Part shown: positions 46,834 through 57,900 of the stretch, piece by piece
Numbering within the stretch: the stretch's first letter is position 1
How the letters are laid out: each line of letters opens with the position of its first letter
Origin: CAYWNK01 sp964459495
Lineage (GTDB): Bacteria; Planctomycetota; UBA1135; GCA-002686595
Length of the DNA: 64,000 nt
Assembly: GCA_964459495.1 (NCBI GenBank)
Contig: CAYWNK010000002.1
Coordinates: forward strand, 43,028-107,027
Direction: 5' to 3'
Notes under the pieces: model-generated
The model's input: the letters and a program-made list of their open reading frames with translations, nothing else
Told to the model about the DNA's origin: nothing
Databases searched by the model: none
Position numbers and translations under genes: made by a program

Positions 46834-49521
46834 CTATGCCCCGAGCCGGCGCAGGGCAATGTCCAGCGGTAGGAGACAAGCCGCAGCCAGCAACCACCAC
46901 CACCACGTGTCCCGCGGGGTCCGTGCAGGATCCCCGTCGAAGGCCCACAAGGTCGATCGGTCCGGCTGAAAAACCCCGCCCGTCCGCTCTGCCACGAGCC
47001 GCATGAGCTCTAGATCAGGAACGGGCGTGCGGAACTCCGGACTATAGGACTCCGTGACCCCAAGGGTCTGAATGTCAACCGGTACCCCGTCCTGCTGCAG
47101 AACGGTCAGGAGCCTATAAAACTCACCGTATTCCTCGATCGGAAACGAGGTTCGGAACAGACCGGGCGCCAGATGCTCGATCGCCAGAGGGTCCTCAGCC
47201 CCCTCCGCGCCGAGGATCGAAACCTCGGGCGTGACGTCGTCGCGGTACGCGCCGAGCCGATCACGCACGTCGATGGTGACTGTCGCGCGGCCCTGGTCGA
47301 TCTCGACACGCGTGCGCGGGCGAAGCTCCCGGTGGGCACCGGTCGACATGACCGAGCGCACGAGTTGGCCCCAGAACTTGGGATAGCCCTCCCAGCCGAT
47401 CCAGTCCCCGGCCCAGCGCGCCTTCGCGTCAGATGTGAAAGCTACGCTGCGCCCCAGACCATAGTTCCATGAAGCGAGCACAGGGTCGGCGTAGTCCGAA
47501 GCAAGAGAGACGGTTGCGCGTTCTTTGGCCTGCGTTGCCACGTAGCCGAGCAGGAAGGGCAGGTCGTCGGCGACGATGCCCTTCATGATTTCGTGATCGG
47601 CGGTCTGCGTCGGCACGAAGGGCTCCTCAACAAGCATCGCCTTGGAGGCACGCATGGTTTCCCGCGTGAAGATCTGTGGGATGCTCGCAAAGTCGTTGGT
47701 GAAGTACGCCTCGCCGCCGCCCCAAGACGCCATGTCCCCGAGCAGCTGCTGATCCGCGCCCTCGCCGATTCCAATCGTGGAGAGCGTGATCGATTCGGCA
47801 GCGATGTGACCAACCAGGGTGTCGTAGCCACTCCCCTGCGTCTGCCCGTCCGACAGCAGAATGATGTGCTTGATCTTGGCGTCCTCATCGAGGAGCCCCT
47901 GATAGGCCTCGTACAACGCCGGATAGATGTTCGTGCCGCCGCCGGCCACCAGCCGTGCGATGTTCCCGGTGATCGTGCCGGCGTCATTGGAGTCCCCGAT
48001 CGGACTGATCCACTCCGCGCGGCCATCGAAGGCGACAACACCGAAGCGGTCATTGCCCTTGAGGACCTCCGCCGAGGCGATGGCTGCCTCCTTGGCCAGC
48101 TCGATCTTGTGTCCGCCCATCGAGCCCGACTTGTCGATCACGAGAACAAGCGCCAGGTTGGGCTTCTCCACGTTCTTCTTGATCGGCATCTTGACCGGCA
48201 GGGCGTCTTCGATCGGCGTGCGGTAGTAGCCACCGAGTCCAAAGCTGTGCTCGCCGCCCAACATGACCAGGCCGCCGCCCATCTCGCGGACATAGGTCTT
48301 AACCGCCTCCATGGCGCCGGGCGCGAACTTGTCCGCGGGGATGTCCGACAGGATCAACGCCTCGTAGTTGAGAAGGTCGTTGAGGTCCGCAGGAACGCCG
48401 GACTCAGGGCGGATCTCAACGTCGATCCCCTCTCCGTCGAGAGCCTCCGCCAGATAGCGCGCCTCACGCTCTTCCCCCTCGACCAACAGCACCTTGGGCT
48501 TGCCCGACACGCGGACGATTCCGCGCGCGATGTTGTTCTCCAGCTTGGTGTCGTCCTTGGCGGCAATGACCGCTTCGAACTCGTGGAAACCCTCATCCAA
48601 GGTAACCCGGTCCAACTGAAGAAGGTTGCGGCCCTCCTTGAGTTCGACCTCCTTGGTACCGATCCGGAACTTGTTGCGGAAGATCTCCAGAGTGCCGGTC
48701 GTCGCCTGGCTGGCGTGAACCGCGACCTCCACCGCGAAAGGGGCCCGCACCTGGGCCTGCGCGGGCATCAGCAACTCCACGGCCACCACCTCGGGATCGT
48801 CCCCCTTGGGCAGGATCGCGGTGTGCGCGCTGAAGCCTGCGCGCTCCAGCTCTGCAACCTCCCGCAGGACCTTGCCGCGGTTGGCATTCCCGTCCGAATA
48901 CAGCATCACGCGCCTGCGCACCTCGAGCGGCAGAATCCCGCGTGCGAGGCGACAGGCCGCCTCGATGTCAGTGCCCTCGACGCCGATTTCGTCCCGGAAG
49001 GTCTCGATCTCGGCCTGCTGCTCAGCAAGCTCCTCCAATTCCGCTCCGGTTTCCTCGCTTAGGTCGGTGCGCTCGAGTTCTTGAACACGCGCGGCAATCC
49101 GTTCCTTCTCCGAGCTATGGAAGAGCTTGCGTCGCAACTCCGGGGTCAGCTCGATGGACTCAGCCGTAGGTGCTATTGCAAGGACCGGCCGCTCACCGAA
49201 CAGCACCAGACCGGCCTGTTCTCCATCGCCGCGATCCGTCAAGGCGGCGTCGATATCGGCCCAAGCTGCCTCCAACGCCGCCGGTTCGACGCTTTCCGAG
49301 GTGTCGATCAGGAACAGCACGGCACGATCGCGGTTCGGCAAAAGGAACACAGGCCTGGCCAAAGCGGTGACCACCAGCACGAGACCGACAAGGCGCAGCC
49401 CAGTCGTCAGTCGCTTGCGCCCGCGAGACAAATCCGCGTAGCTGCGCCAGTGCCAGTACAGCACGAGCGGCACGAGCACGCCGAGCGCGGCAAAGGACCA
49501 GGGGCTTTCGAACTGCAGCAT
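46834..49521 (-). CDS. Membrane protein with two VWA domains and a glutamine-amidotransferase-like domain
   Basis: The 895-residue protein starts at ATG 49521 (MLQFESPWSFAALGVLVPLV) with two N-terminal membrane helices as in BatA/BatB-like proteins. VWA domain 1 has the MIDAS DTSES in VLFLIDTSESVEPAALEA. A class-I glutamine-amidotransferase-like domain (PKVLLVEGEEREARYLAEAL, VREMGGGLVMLGGEHSFGLG) follows. VWA domain 2 has VIDKSGSMGGHKIELAKEAA, GGGTNIYPALYEAYQG and ILLSDGQTQGSGYDTLVG, so all three MIDAS loops are present. The end carries a last membrane helix (WWWWLLAAACLLPLDIAL). It is probably a metal-ion-dependent partner of the operon's MoxR ATPase, acting in the periplasmic or membrane space. 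It lies 14 bases downstream of the BatA-type gene and is last in the operon. Confidence 0.88.
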   Translation of the reverse strand: MLQFESPWSFAALGVLVPLVLYWHWRSYADLSRGRKRLTTGLRLVGLVLVVTALARPVFLLPNRDRAVLFLIDTSESVEPAALEAAWADIDAALTDRGDGEQAGLVLFGERPVLAIAPTAESIELTPELRRKLFHSSEKERIAARVQELERTDLSEETGAELEELAEQQAEIETFRDEIGVEGTDIEAACRLARGILPLEVRRRVMLYSDGNANRGKVLREVAELERAGFSAHTAILPKGDDPEVVAVELLMPAQAQVRAPFAVEVAVHASQATTGTLEIFRNKFRIGTKEVELKEGRNLLQLDRVTLDEGFHEFEAVIAAKDDTKLENNIARGIVRVSGKPKVLLVEGEEREARYLAEALDGEGIDVEIRPESGVPADLNDLLNYEALILSDIPADKFAPGAMEAVKTYVREMGGGLVMLGGEHSFGLGGYYRTPIEDALPVKMPIKKNVEKPNLALVLVIDKSGSMGGHKIELAKEAAIASAEVLKGNDRFGVVAFDGRAEWISPIGDSNDAGTITGNIARLVAGGGTNIYPALYEAYQGLLDEDAKIKHIILLSDGQTQGSGYDTLVGHIAAESITLSTIGIGEGADQQLLGDMASWGGGEAYFTNDFASIPQIFTRETMRASKAMLVEEPFVPTQTADHEIMKGIVADDLPFLLGYVATQAKERATVSLASDYADPVLASWNYGLGRSVAFTSDAKARWAGDWIGWEGYPKFWGQLVRSVMSTGAHRELRPRTRVEIDQGRATVTIDVRDRLGAYRDDVTPEVSILGAEGAEDPLAIEHLAPGLFRTSFPIEEYGEFYRLLTVLQQDGVPVDIQTLGVTESYSPEFRTPVPDLELMRLVAERTGGVFQPDRSTLWAFDGDPARTPRDTWWWWLLAAACLLPLDIALRRLGA

Positions 49522-49535
49522 GAAGAAATCGGCGG

Positions 49536-51416
49536 CTATTCGGTCAGGCGGCGGTGATAGGTAAACCACTCCAACGACCACAGGGCGAGTCCGATGGTGG
49601 CGAGCAAGGTCCACAGATCGCGATTGAACAGCGAGCGTCCGGCCTCGATGGTTTGCTCATCTCCGTCTTCGAGCACGCTTGGCGCCACGTTCGACTCCCG
49701 GTGATCGAAGAGGTTGACCGCGGTCGCGTGGTTGGCGCCAGCGAAGCGGAATAGGTAGCCGCCAGGCTCATCGGTCCCCGTAAAGAAGAACCGGCCGTCC
49801 TGCACGGGCACAGCATCATCGACCCACTCGCCATCCCGTTGATAGACCGCCTGCACTTCACCGTCCGCGATTCGCCTTAGGGGCTGAATCGTCTCGCCTG
49901 GCGCGTACGAAGCCTCGAGGACGACATCTTCCTCGACCTCAAACCAGGCGATGGCGTTGCGCAACAGCATCGGAAACGCCAATCGGAAGGGGAACATGCG
50001 CGCCGTCATGTCGAACGCGACGTACACCACCCGGCGCCCGGGCATGTCAAACGCAGCGATCAGAGGGCCCTCGTAGCTTGTCACCAGCGCCGTTCCGGCA
50101 TCCAAGCGCAGGTTGCGCGCCGGCGGGAAAGGCAGATCCCGGTAGTTGAGGTAGCGGTTCAGCAGATGCTCTCGGTCCCAGTCCCATGCGTCCGGCGCTG
50201 GATCGATGCCAGTTTGCGTGGCCGGCAGAAACTCTGGAACGTCGGTGTTCATCAGCACCAGGTTTCCGCTCTCGGGCAACTTGGCCGGCAGGTCCCCAAC
50301 ACACAGCAGGAGATCCGCTTGCTGGTCCTCTGGTGACAACCCGTCGAAGGTGGCCGGTGAGCAGGTGAAGCTTGCCGGCGAAACGACCTCGGCCATCGAC
50401 TCTAAGGCCAACCAGAACGGCTCGGCCGCCGCCGCATCGGGGGCGATCAGGATGACCTTGCGTAGACGCGTGGGCCGCACGATCGCCCACGCCCGGTTGT
50501 CCACCGCCAGCGCATCCTCGTGATCGATGACCAGCTGCAGGGTGCCTCCTTCGTCAAAGGAGAGCTCATGGTGAAACTCCACCTCTTCGCCCGGCGGCAG
50601 CTCCTGATCCCAAACCTTGGCGGTCTTCTCATTCACCCAAAGCTCGCAGCGCACCTCGACCGGTTCAGGCCCGAAGTTCTGCAGAAGCCCGAGCACATAG
50701 TCGGTGCCCAGACTAGTGTTCTTGCGCGCCGCAAAGCGCGTGATGCCCACGTTGCGTTCAGCTTCTCCGATCGGCACGAGTGCGGTGTTCTCCATGCCGC
50801 GAAGCGCATCGGCTAAGCCCCCGGCTGCGCCGTCGGACAGAACTAGAATGACCGGATTCTCCTTCTCCCGCGTCACCTCTTCAGCGAAGGCGAGGGCGCG
50901 CTCGAAGTCCAGCGAACGCTGCGTGGGCTTCAGCTTTTCAAGTGCCCCCCGCAGGCGCAACGTGCTGCGGTTGAACGACGACAAGACGTCGACCCGGTCG
51001 GAGACCGAGACGAGCATCATTTCATCTTCGAAACTGCGGTCCTCAACGTACTGCGAGGCCCGCTCGCGCAGGGCATCGAAGCGAGTGCGCCCGGTGTCCG
51101 TGTTCTCCACCGCGTTCATCGACGCGGAAGTGTCGAGCAGTACGACGATGCTCTCCTTCTTCACCGACGCCAGCTCCAGCGCGGGCTGCGCTAGCGCGAA
51201 GATGATCGAGCCGAGAATCAGGAGCTGCAGCAGCAGCGAGTAAAAACGTTTCAGGCGCTGGAACAGGGAGCGCGCGCGCGTTTCCACGAGCAGCTCCTCC
51301 CAGAGCCGCAGGTAGGGAACGGTGGCCTTACGACGCTTGACCTTCAGGATATAGAGCGCGATGACCGGAAGGGCCAGGGCGCCCAGCCCGAGGAAGATCG
51401 GTGCAGCGAAATTCAT
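49536..51416 (-). CDS. BatA-type membrane protein with VWA domain
   Basis: The 626-residue protein begins with the BatA N-terminal pattern: a membrane helix (APIFLGLGALALPVIALYIL), KVKRRKATVPYLRLWEELLV and a second helix (LLLQLLILGSIIFALAQP). The VWA domain has VVLLDTSASMNAVENTDTGR (MIDAS DTSAS), LILVLSDGAAGG-like text and an intermediate beta domain (VRCELWVNEKTAKVWDQELP). A C-terminal region ends in a membrane helix before TYHRRLTE. It belongs to the Bat group linked with aerotolerance in Bacteroides and general envelope assembly; the exact client is unknown. It lies 13 bases after the DUF58 stop, within the operon. Confidence 0.88.
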   Translation of the reverse strand: MNFAAPIFLGLGALALPVIALYILKVKRRKATVPYLRLWEELLVETRARSLFQRLKRFYSLLLQLLILGSIIFALAQPALELASVKKESIVVLLDTSASMNAVENTDTGRTRFDALRERASQYVEDRSFEDEMMLVSVSDRVDVLSSFNRSTLRLRGALEKLKPTQRSLDFERALAFAEEVTREKENPVILVLSDGAAGGLADALRGMENTALVPIGEAERNVGITRFAARKNTSLGTDYVLGLLQNFGPEPVEVRCELWVNEKTAKVWDQELPPGEEVEFHHELSFDEGGTLQLVIDHEDALAVDNRAWAIVRPTRLRKVILIAPDAAAAEPFWLALESMAEVVSPASFTCSPATFDGLSPEDQQADLLLCVGDLPAKLPESGNLVLMNTDVPEFLPATQTGIDPAPDAWDWDREHLLNRYLNYRDLPFPPARNLRLDAGTALVTSYEGPLIAAFDMPGRRVVYVAFDMTARMFPFRLAFPMLLRNAIAWFEVEEDVVLEASYAPGETIQPLRRIADGEVQAVYQRDGEWVDDAVPVQDGRFFFTGTDEPGGYLFRFAGANHATAVNLFDHRESNVAPSVLEDGDEQTIEAGRSLFNRDLWTLLATIGLALWSLEWFTYHRRLTE

Positions 51417-51429
51417 GCTTCCGTGTTCC

Positions 51430-52335
51430 TCATCCGATCACCCCGCCCCTGCGCAGGATGCGCATGACCAGGTCGTCAAAGGGCACGTCCGTGCGCGCGC
51501 GCACGTAGCCCATTTCATTGCGCACACAAAACGACTCGACCGACTGCGCCAGCCGCTCGAAGGCCTGCTCGTAGCGCGCCAACAGGTTGTCGGTCACGTT
51601 GATCGTCTTGCCCTGACCGGTCTCGGAGTCCACCAGCTTGAGGTCTCCGCGGAGATCGGGCTTTTCCTCGGCGCGATCGACGACGTGGATCACGTAGACG
51701 TCATGCCGCTGGTAGCGCAGGTACTTCAAGGCCTGCGCATAGCCGTCCATGTCAAAGAAATCCGAGATCACGATCACCACCCCGCGGCGACGTTCACGCT
51801 TGACGAATTCCTTGAGGACCGCCGCCATGCGGGTCTCGCCCGCAGGCTCCACAGTCTTCAAGAAGTCGAGGGTCGGGAAGAGCTTGGACCGCCCCTTCAC
51901 GCCCCAGCGCGCTTCTCCGATGCGATCCCCAAACGGCAGTAGGTTCACCGCGTCCATGTTGGACATGCCGATGTAGGCCAGCGCCGCCGCCACCGTCAGG
52001 CTCCAATTCAGCTTGTGGGGGGCCCCGCCGTTCATCGAACTCGAGGAGTCCACCAGGATGGAGAGGTGGAGGTTTTCCTCCTCCCGGTAGAGCTTGAGAA
52101 ACACCTCTTCAAGGCGTCCGAAGAGGTGCCAGTCCACGCGCCGGGGATCGTCACCGGCGACGTAGGCCCGGTGGTCTGCGAACTCCGCGCTCGAACCCTT
52201 GCGAATGGACTTGCGATCCGCCCGCATCAGGCCGGACAGAATCTTCTTCGCGACGACATTCAGGAATTCGATGCGCTTCAGGAAGTCGCCGTCGAACTCC
52301 AGCGGAGGTCGCACTGTTGCGGCGGGGGCGGCCAC
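51430..52335 (-). CDS. DUF58 domain protein (VWA-like, MoxR partner)
   Basis: The 301-residue protein has the DUF58 core: GLMRADRKSIRKGSSAEFAD, HRAYVAGDDPRRVDWHLFGR, the MIDAS-like LVDSSSSMNGG, and GVVIVISDFFDMDGYAQALK. It is cytoplasmic with no membrane helix. DUF58 proteins pair with MoxR ATPases in many genomes. The start is a GTG at 52335 that follows the MoxR stop by 4 bases, so expression is likely coupled. The MIDAS loop is intact, suggesting metal-dependent binding. Confidence 0.9.
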   Translation of the reverse strand: MAAPAATVRPPLEFDGDFLKRIEFLNVVAKKILSGLMRADRKSIRKGSSAEFADHRAYVAGDDPRRVDWHLFGRLEEVFLKLYREEENLHLSILVDSSSSMNGGAPHKLNWSLTVAAALAYIGMSNMDAVNLLPFGDRIGEARWGVKGRSKLFPTLDFLKTVEPAGETRMAAVLKEFVKRERRRGVVIVISDFFDMDGYAQALKYLRYQRHDVYVIHVVDRAEEKPDLRGDLKLVDSETGQGKTINVTDNLLARYEQAFERLAQSVESFCVRNEMGYVRARTDVPFDDLVMRILRRGGVIG

Positions 52336-52339
52336 GGGC

Positions 52340-53356
<1,017 letters not shown>

Positions 53357-53463
53357 GGATGCTGGCGTCAAAGGGGGGGCAGGCGTCGGCCGCGAACGGA
53401 ATACCGTCCGCGGCCGTTGCGCCCATTCTCGGGCGCGATAGCGAGGTGGGGAGCTCGGCGGGA

Positions 53464-53751
53464 CTATTCGTCCTTGCCGGCCTCCGCAGCCTCAGCGGGT
53501 TCGATGCTCTCAAAGTACTTGCGCAAGTAGCGCTGGTAACCGGCGGGGATGTCCTGACGTTGGATGGAGTCTTCTGCGGCCTTCTTCGACGCTAGATAGA
53601 CCTCCTTTTCCTCTGCCTGGGAGCGGCTCCCGTCGTTGGCCACCTTGGTCTGGGTGAACGAGCTCTTGCCCGATCCCTGACGCGCAGTGACCTTCTTCTC
53701 TTCCTTCGTTCCCTTGCTTCTTTTGGCTTCCTCACCGAGGAAGTCGCGCAT
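53464..53751 (-). CDS. Small charged protein of the MoxR operon
   Basis: The 95-residue protein is rich in Lys, Glu and Ser with no signal peptide (GEEAKRSKGTKEEKKVTARQ) and ends with a helix containing DIPAGYQRYLRKYFESIEP. I recall similar short proteins with an IP..Y..YL..YF end in MoxR-VWA neighbourhoods of Planctomycetota, but not a defined family. It lies between the membrane coiled-coil gene (87 bases) and MoxR (107 bases), on the same strand, so it probably belongs to the operon. Its start is at 53751. Confidence 0.6.
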   Translation of the reverse strand: MRDFLGEEAKRSKGTKEEKKVTARQGSGKSSFTQTKVANDGSRSQAEEKEVYLASKKAAEDSIQRQDIPAGYQRYLRKYFESIEPAEAAEAGKDE

Positions 53752-53838
53752 CGTGCCGTTGCCGGCTTTGAGGGAAGGGCCTGCCCTCCGGTGCGCTATC
53801 TTGGCTGCGCCTGTTCACGGCTCACCAGGTTTCCCCAG

Positions 53839-54936
53839 TCACGTGCCTGGGTCGTCGCAGTCGCAGGGCTTCAGGAATTCGGGCTTCTCCATGTTCTCCA
53901 GGTCCGCGAGGTCCCCTTCGAATGCCTTCAGGAAGTCGATGGTGTGCCCCAGCATGTCCATGTCCATGTTCATCTGGAGCATCTTCATGTACTGGGCTTC
54001 GATCTCCTTCAGCTTGGCGAGCTGCTCCTCGAGCTTCTCGATGTCTTCTTTGGACGCGCCCTCCTTCTTCTTCTTGGCGATCTCGTCCTCGAGCTCCTTC
54101 ATCTTCTCCTTGAGCTTGTTGAGAGCGTCTTGCCAGTCGCCCTGCTCCATCTCATCGGAGAGCTCTTTGTTCTCTTCCTTGAGGCCCGCCAGCAGTTCCT
54201 TGAGCTTGCGTTCTTTTTCCTGGGCGGCCTGCTCCTCGCGCTCGAGCTGATCGAGCAGCTTGGAGACCTCCGCCATGGCGTCCTTTTTCTCTACGCCTTT
54301 CTCGGAGAGCTTGGCCTTGAGTTCCTTGAGCTGCTCGAGCAGCTCTTTCTCGCGCTTGGTCAGCTCCTGCTTGTCCTGCGGAGAGATGAGTTCATCGATG
54401 GCCGCAATCCCCGCCTGCAGACTGTTCTCCAGCTCGGGATCTACTTTCGGGTCCGCGCCCATGAAGCCGTTCACGAAAAGCACGCCGAGCATCATCATCA
54501 GTGGCACCGGCAGCCAGCGCCCTTCGCGCGGCATGGTGTAGGCGTACACCTGGGCGGGCATCACCTTGGTCGTGGCGACCGCTGCATCCTCGAGCAGCGC
54601 ATCGACCATCGGGCTGCGCTCCTGCGAACCCATCAGCTCTACCGAGCTCGAAAGACGATCCTTCAGCCCGGCCGTGTCGTCATAGTCTTTGGCCAGCGCC
54701 GCAGCATCCGGGCGATTGGCCCAGGCCAGCACGCCGCCGATGATCACGGCTGCCACGGCCAGGGCCAGGGCTAAGCCTGGCGCTGAAAGCTTGGGGAAGG
54801 CCAGCAGTAGCGCCGCCCCAGCGAGCAAGAGATAGAACAACGCCTGGAGTCCGAGCGACACGGCCCGCACCTGCATCCAACGCAGGCGCAGCCGGTCAAG
54901 GCTCTCCAGGATCGTCCTTTGGGTGCGATCTTCCAT
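53839..54936 (-). CDS. Membrane protein with long cytoplasmic-type coiled coil
   Basis: The 365-residue protein has two N-terminal hydrophobic segments (LGLQALFYLLLAGAALLLAF, LALALAVAAVIIGGVLAWAN) and a third near residue 145-160 (LPVPLMMMLGVLFVNGFMG). About 180 residues of Lys/Glu coiled coil follow (SPQDKQELTKREKELLEQLK, LLDQLEREEQAAQEKERKLK), ending CDCDDPGT. This layout resembles DUF4175-like proteins in MoxR-VWA clusters, though I cannot confirm the family. It probably forms an oligomeric scaffold. It lies 5 bases after the giant TPR gene's stop, so coupling is likely. Confidence 0.78.
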   Translation of the reverse strand: MEDRTQRTILESLDRLRLRWMQVRAVSLGLQALFYLLLAGAALLLAFPKLSAPGLALALAVAAVIIGGVLAWANRPDAAALAKDYDDTAGLKDRLSSSVELMGSQERSPMVDALLEDAAVATTKVMPAQVYAYTMPREGRWLPVPLMMMLGVLFVNGFMGADPKVDPELENSLQAGIAAIDELISPQDKQELTKREKELLEQLKELKAKLSEKGVEKKDAMAEVSKLLDQLEREEQAAQEKERKLKELLAGLKEENKELSDEMEQGDWQDALNKLKEKMKELEDEIAKKKKEGASKEDIEKLEEQLAKLKEIEAQYMKMLQMNMDMDMLGHTIDFLKAFEGDLADLENMEKPEFLKPCDCDDPGT

Positions 54937-54941
54937 GATTG

Positions 54942-57900
54942 TCAGTCTAGCAGAGTGCGTGCGATCTCGGCGTCTTCGTGGTTTCGAGAGGCAGCTAGGC
55001 CCCTGCGCAGGTAGCGAGCGGCACGTTCAGGCTCTGTAGGCATGAGAGCCCGCCCTAGCCCAAAGTGCAGATCGCTGTGCTGGGTCAAGCCCAGGGCCAA
55101 GCTCAGGCGCTCTGCCTCCAGCAGCACGTCCAGGGCCTCGGGCCCGCGATCGAGGTCGAGCAAGGCCCGTCCCAGGACATGCCGAGGGGGAATGGCCAAG
55201 GGGTCAAGGGCCAAGGCGGCCAGCGCATCCGCGCGCGCCCCGTCCGCGTCCCCGATTGAGTCCAGTTTCCAGTTCGCCCGCGTCACCAGTGGACTGGAAT
55301 CAAAGGGTGCTTCTTCGATGACCTCATCGAGTTCGGGAAGGACCAGCAGTGCGTATTCCGCGCGACGCGCGGAATCCTCAATCCGTGCGAAGTAGTTGCT
55401 GGCGATCCGCCAGGCGCGAGGCCCTATTTCGGGATCGAGCTCGACAGCTCGGTCGCATAAGCGCTGGACGTCGGCGGCGCTCTCGAACGCCGAGTAGGCC
55501 TGCGCCAGGGTCAAGCAGCGGCTAGCGAGCGACTGATGCTCAAAGGGCGCCAATGCGAGCTCTGCCGCCTCGAGCCTATCCGCCTCTTCAGCCTTGCCCA
55601 GCTTCCGGTAGGCCGCCATCAGTTGGCGCCGCAGCCGCGACTCCTCTTGGCCCGTTCCGCTGGATGAGTCCTCGTAGAAACTGGTGACCATGCTGTTTGT
55701 CGAGCTGCCTCCGCCCCAGCCGAACAGCAGACGCTTCGCGCTCGCCGCCGTCACCCGCTGGGAGCGATAGACCCATCCGCTGTCCGCCTGCACCTTGCCC
55801 CGTTCCAGGCGGATCAAGCGTTCAAGGTGAGGCACCGCCTCCTCGTAACGCTCGAGCTCGATGTAGGTCTCTGCCAGTTTGTTCAGTAGCGCCTTGTCCT
55901 CGGGCTTCTCCTCCAGATCCAGCTCCGCCCCGGCCAGCAGCGGGTCCCAGTCCTCCTGAATCCGACGGATGTAGCTGCGCAGCCCCTCCATCGTGGTGTC
56001 GTCGGGATTGATCTCCAGACGGCCCTCGACCCTTGCCACCAGATCCTCAAGCCGGCCCTCTTCTTCCCACAGCTGCACCAGCAACTGCCACTCGAAGCTC
56101 ACGTCCCCGGAGCTACCGAAGGAGTAGTAGCGATAGCTCGAACCAGCCCGGGATACCAAGCCAGCACCGGGCTTCGCGACCTTGTTCCAGAGCCCTTCGA
56201 GAGCCTGCTCCCGCTCACCCATGCGGAAGCGAGCTTCCAAGATTCGCGCTCCGTTCCATCCCGAAGACCACGGGTCGAACCACGCCTGCAAGCGGCTGAA
56301 ATCGATATAGTCCTCGAACAAACCGTGCTGATTGAACCACCACGACGGAGAGGCATCGATCGGACTGTTGTAGTAGGAGTAATTGTAGGTTTCTACGGGC
56401 TTGTAGCGGGTGCCCAAGGGCTGCCCCCACCATTCGCGCCCGGCCCCCCAGTCGCCCTGGAGGAAGTCGAGGACGCCGAGCTGCCGTCGATGATTGTTGA
56501 TCTCGTTGGATAGCCGCCACGCATTGATCTGAACACCCTGCTCGCGGTCGAGCTCATCGATCAAATTCAGCAGCGTGGCCTGCGCTTCCTCGTACTGCTC
56601 CGTCTGCCGCTGCAGCGGCCAAAGGAGCCGCATCGCCAGTCGATCCGCCGGATCTTCGGCGAGCACGTGCTCCAACATCGCCATCGCCGGTCCGACCTCC
56701 CGACGTGCGCTCGAAACCCAAGCCAGCCGGCGCACCGCTGCCGAATCGTCTGCGTCTTCATCCAGCCGCCCTTGCTGCCGGGCCAGCTCATCAAATCTCG
56801 TCGATAGGTAGCCGAGCTTCTGGACGTAGCCCAGCCAGGAAGATTCCAGCTTTGGTTCTTCGAGGACGACATAGATCTGATCGATCGCCTCCTCCCAACG
56901 CTTGAGCTCCCCCAGCGCCTCGATGCGCGTCGTATGGGCCGCGATGTCCATTGGCGCCAGGGCAAGCTGCGCATCTGCGCAGCCGAGCAATCCGTCCCAG
57001 TCCTCTGCCTGTCGGTAGTAGTGAGCGAGACGTTGCTGCAACTGCAGCGGGTCCGCGTCGTCGTAGGCATCCGAGATGAGCGCGATGGCTCGCTCCAGGT
57101 TTCCTTCCTCAATACTGCGCCAGGCCAGGTTGGCCGCTGCGGTCTTGCGCGCGCTGGCATCGCCCGCAGCTAGCAGCTCCTCCTGCAACGCTTCGGCCTG
57201 CTCGAGATCTCCCCCCGCGGCGTGCTGCCTCATTAGGAAAGCCTTCATGCTCGCCGCATCATCAGCCCGCTCGGCCACCCGGCTCGCCGCCTCAAGAGCC
57301 ACATCTTCCTCGCCCAGCTCCATCGCCAGGTTCAATAGGGCGCGCTGCAGCTGCTCGTCACTCGTATCGGCGCCGGCTTCCGCCTGGAGCTCGCCAAAGT
57401 ACTCTTCCAGGGTTCCGTTCTCCCTGTGCGCGGCCATCAGCGTCGTACGCACACTGGTGTTCCGGCCCGAAAGAATCAGCGCGCGCCCCAACAACTCGAT
57501 CGCCTTCTCCGGTTGATCGAGTTGGCGCATGTAGCCAGCGAGCTGGGTCAGCAGCTGGTACTGCTGCTCGCCTTCCTCATCAATCCGATCCTGCAGGATC
57601 TCGGCCGCCTTGTTGTAGCGCTCGTAGCGGGCGTACAGCACCGGCATAACCCGCCGCATCTCATCTTTTTCCCCCTCGGAGTACAGCTGCTCGAACTCCT
57701 CCCACGCTTCATCCTCGCGCCCCATCTCCAACATCAACGAAGCCTTAGCCTGCGCGTGTGCCTTGCGCTCATCCACGCTTCCGATCGCGGTGTTCACGCG
57801 TCGACTGCGGGACAGGGACACCACCTCCTCGATCTGCTCAAGGTAGCCGTAGGCAGCTTCAACGTCCTTCCGTTCGAGCGCCAGCTGCATCAGCGCCACG

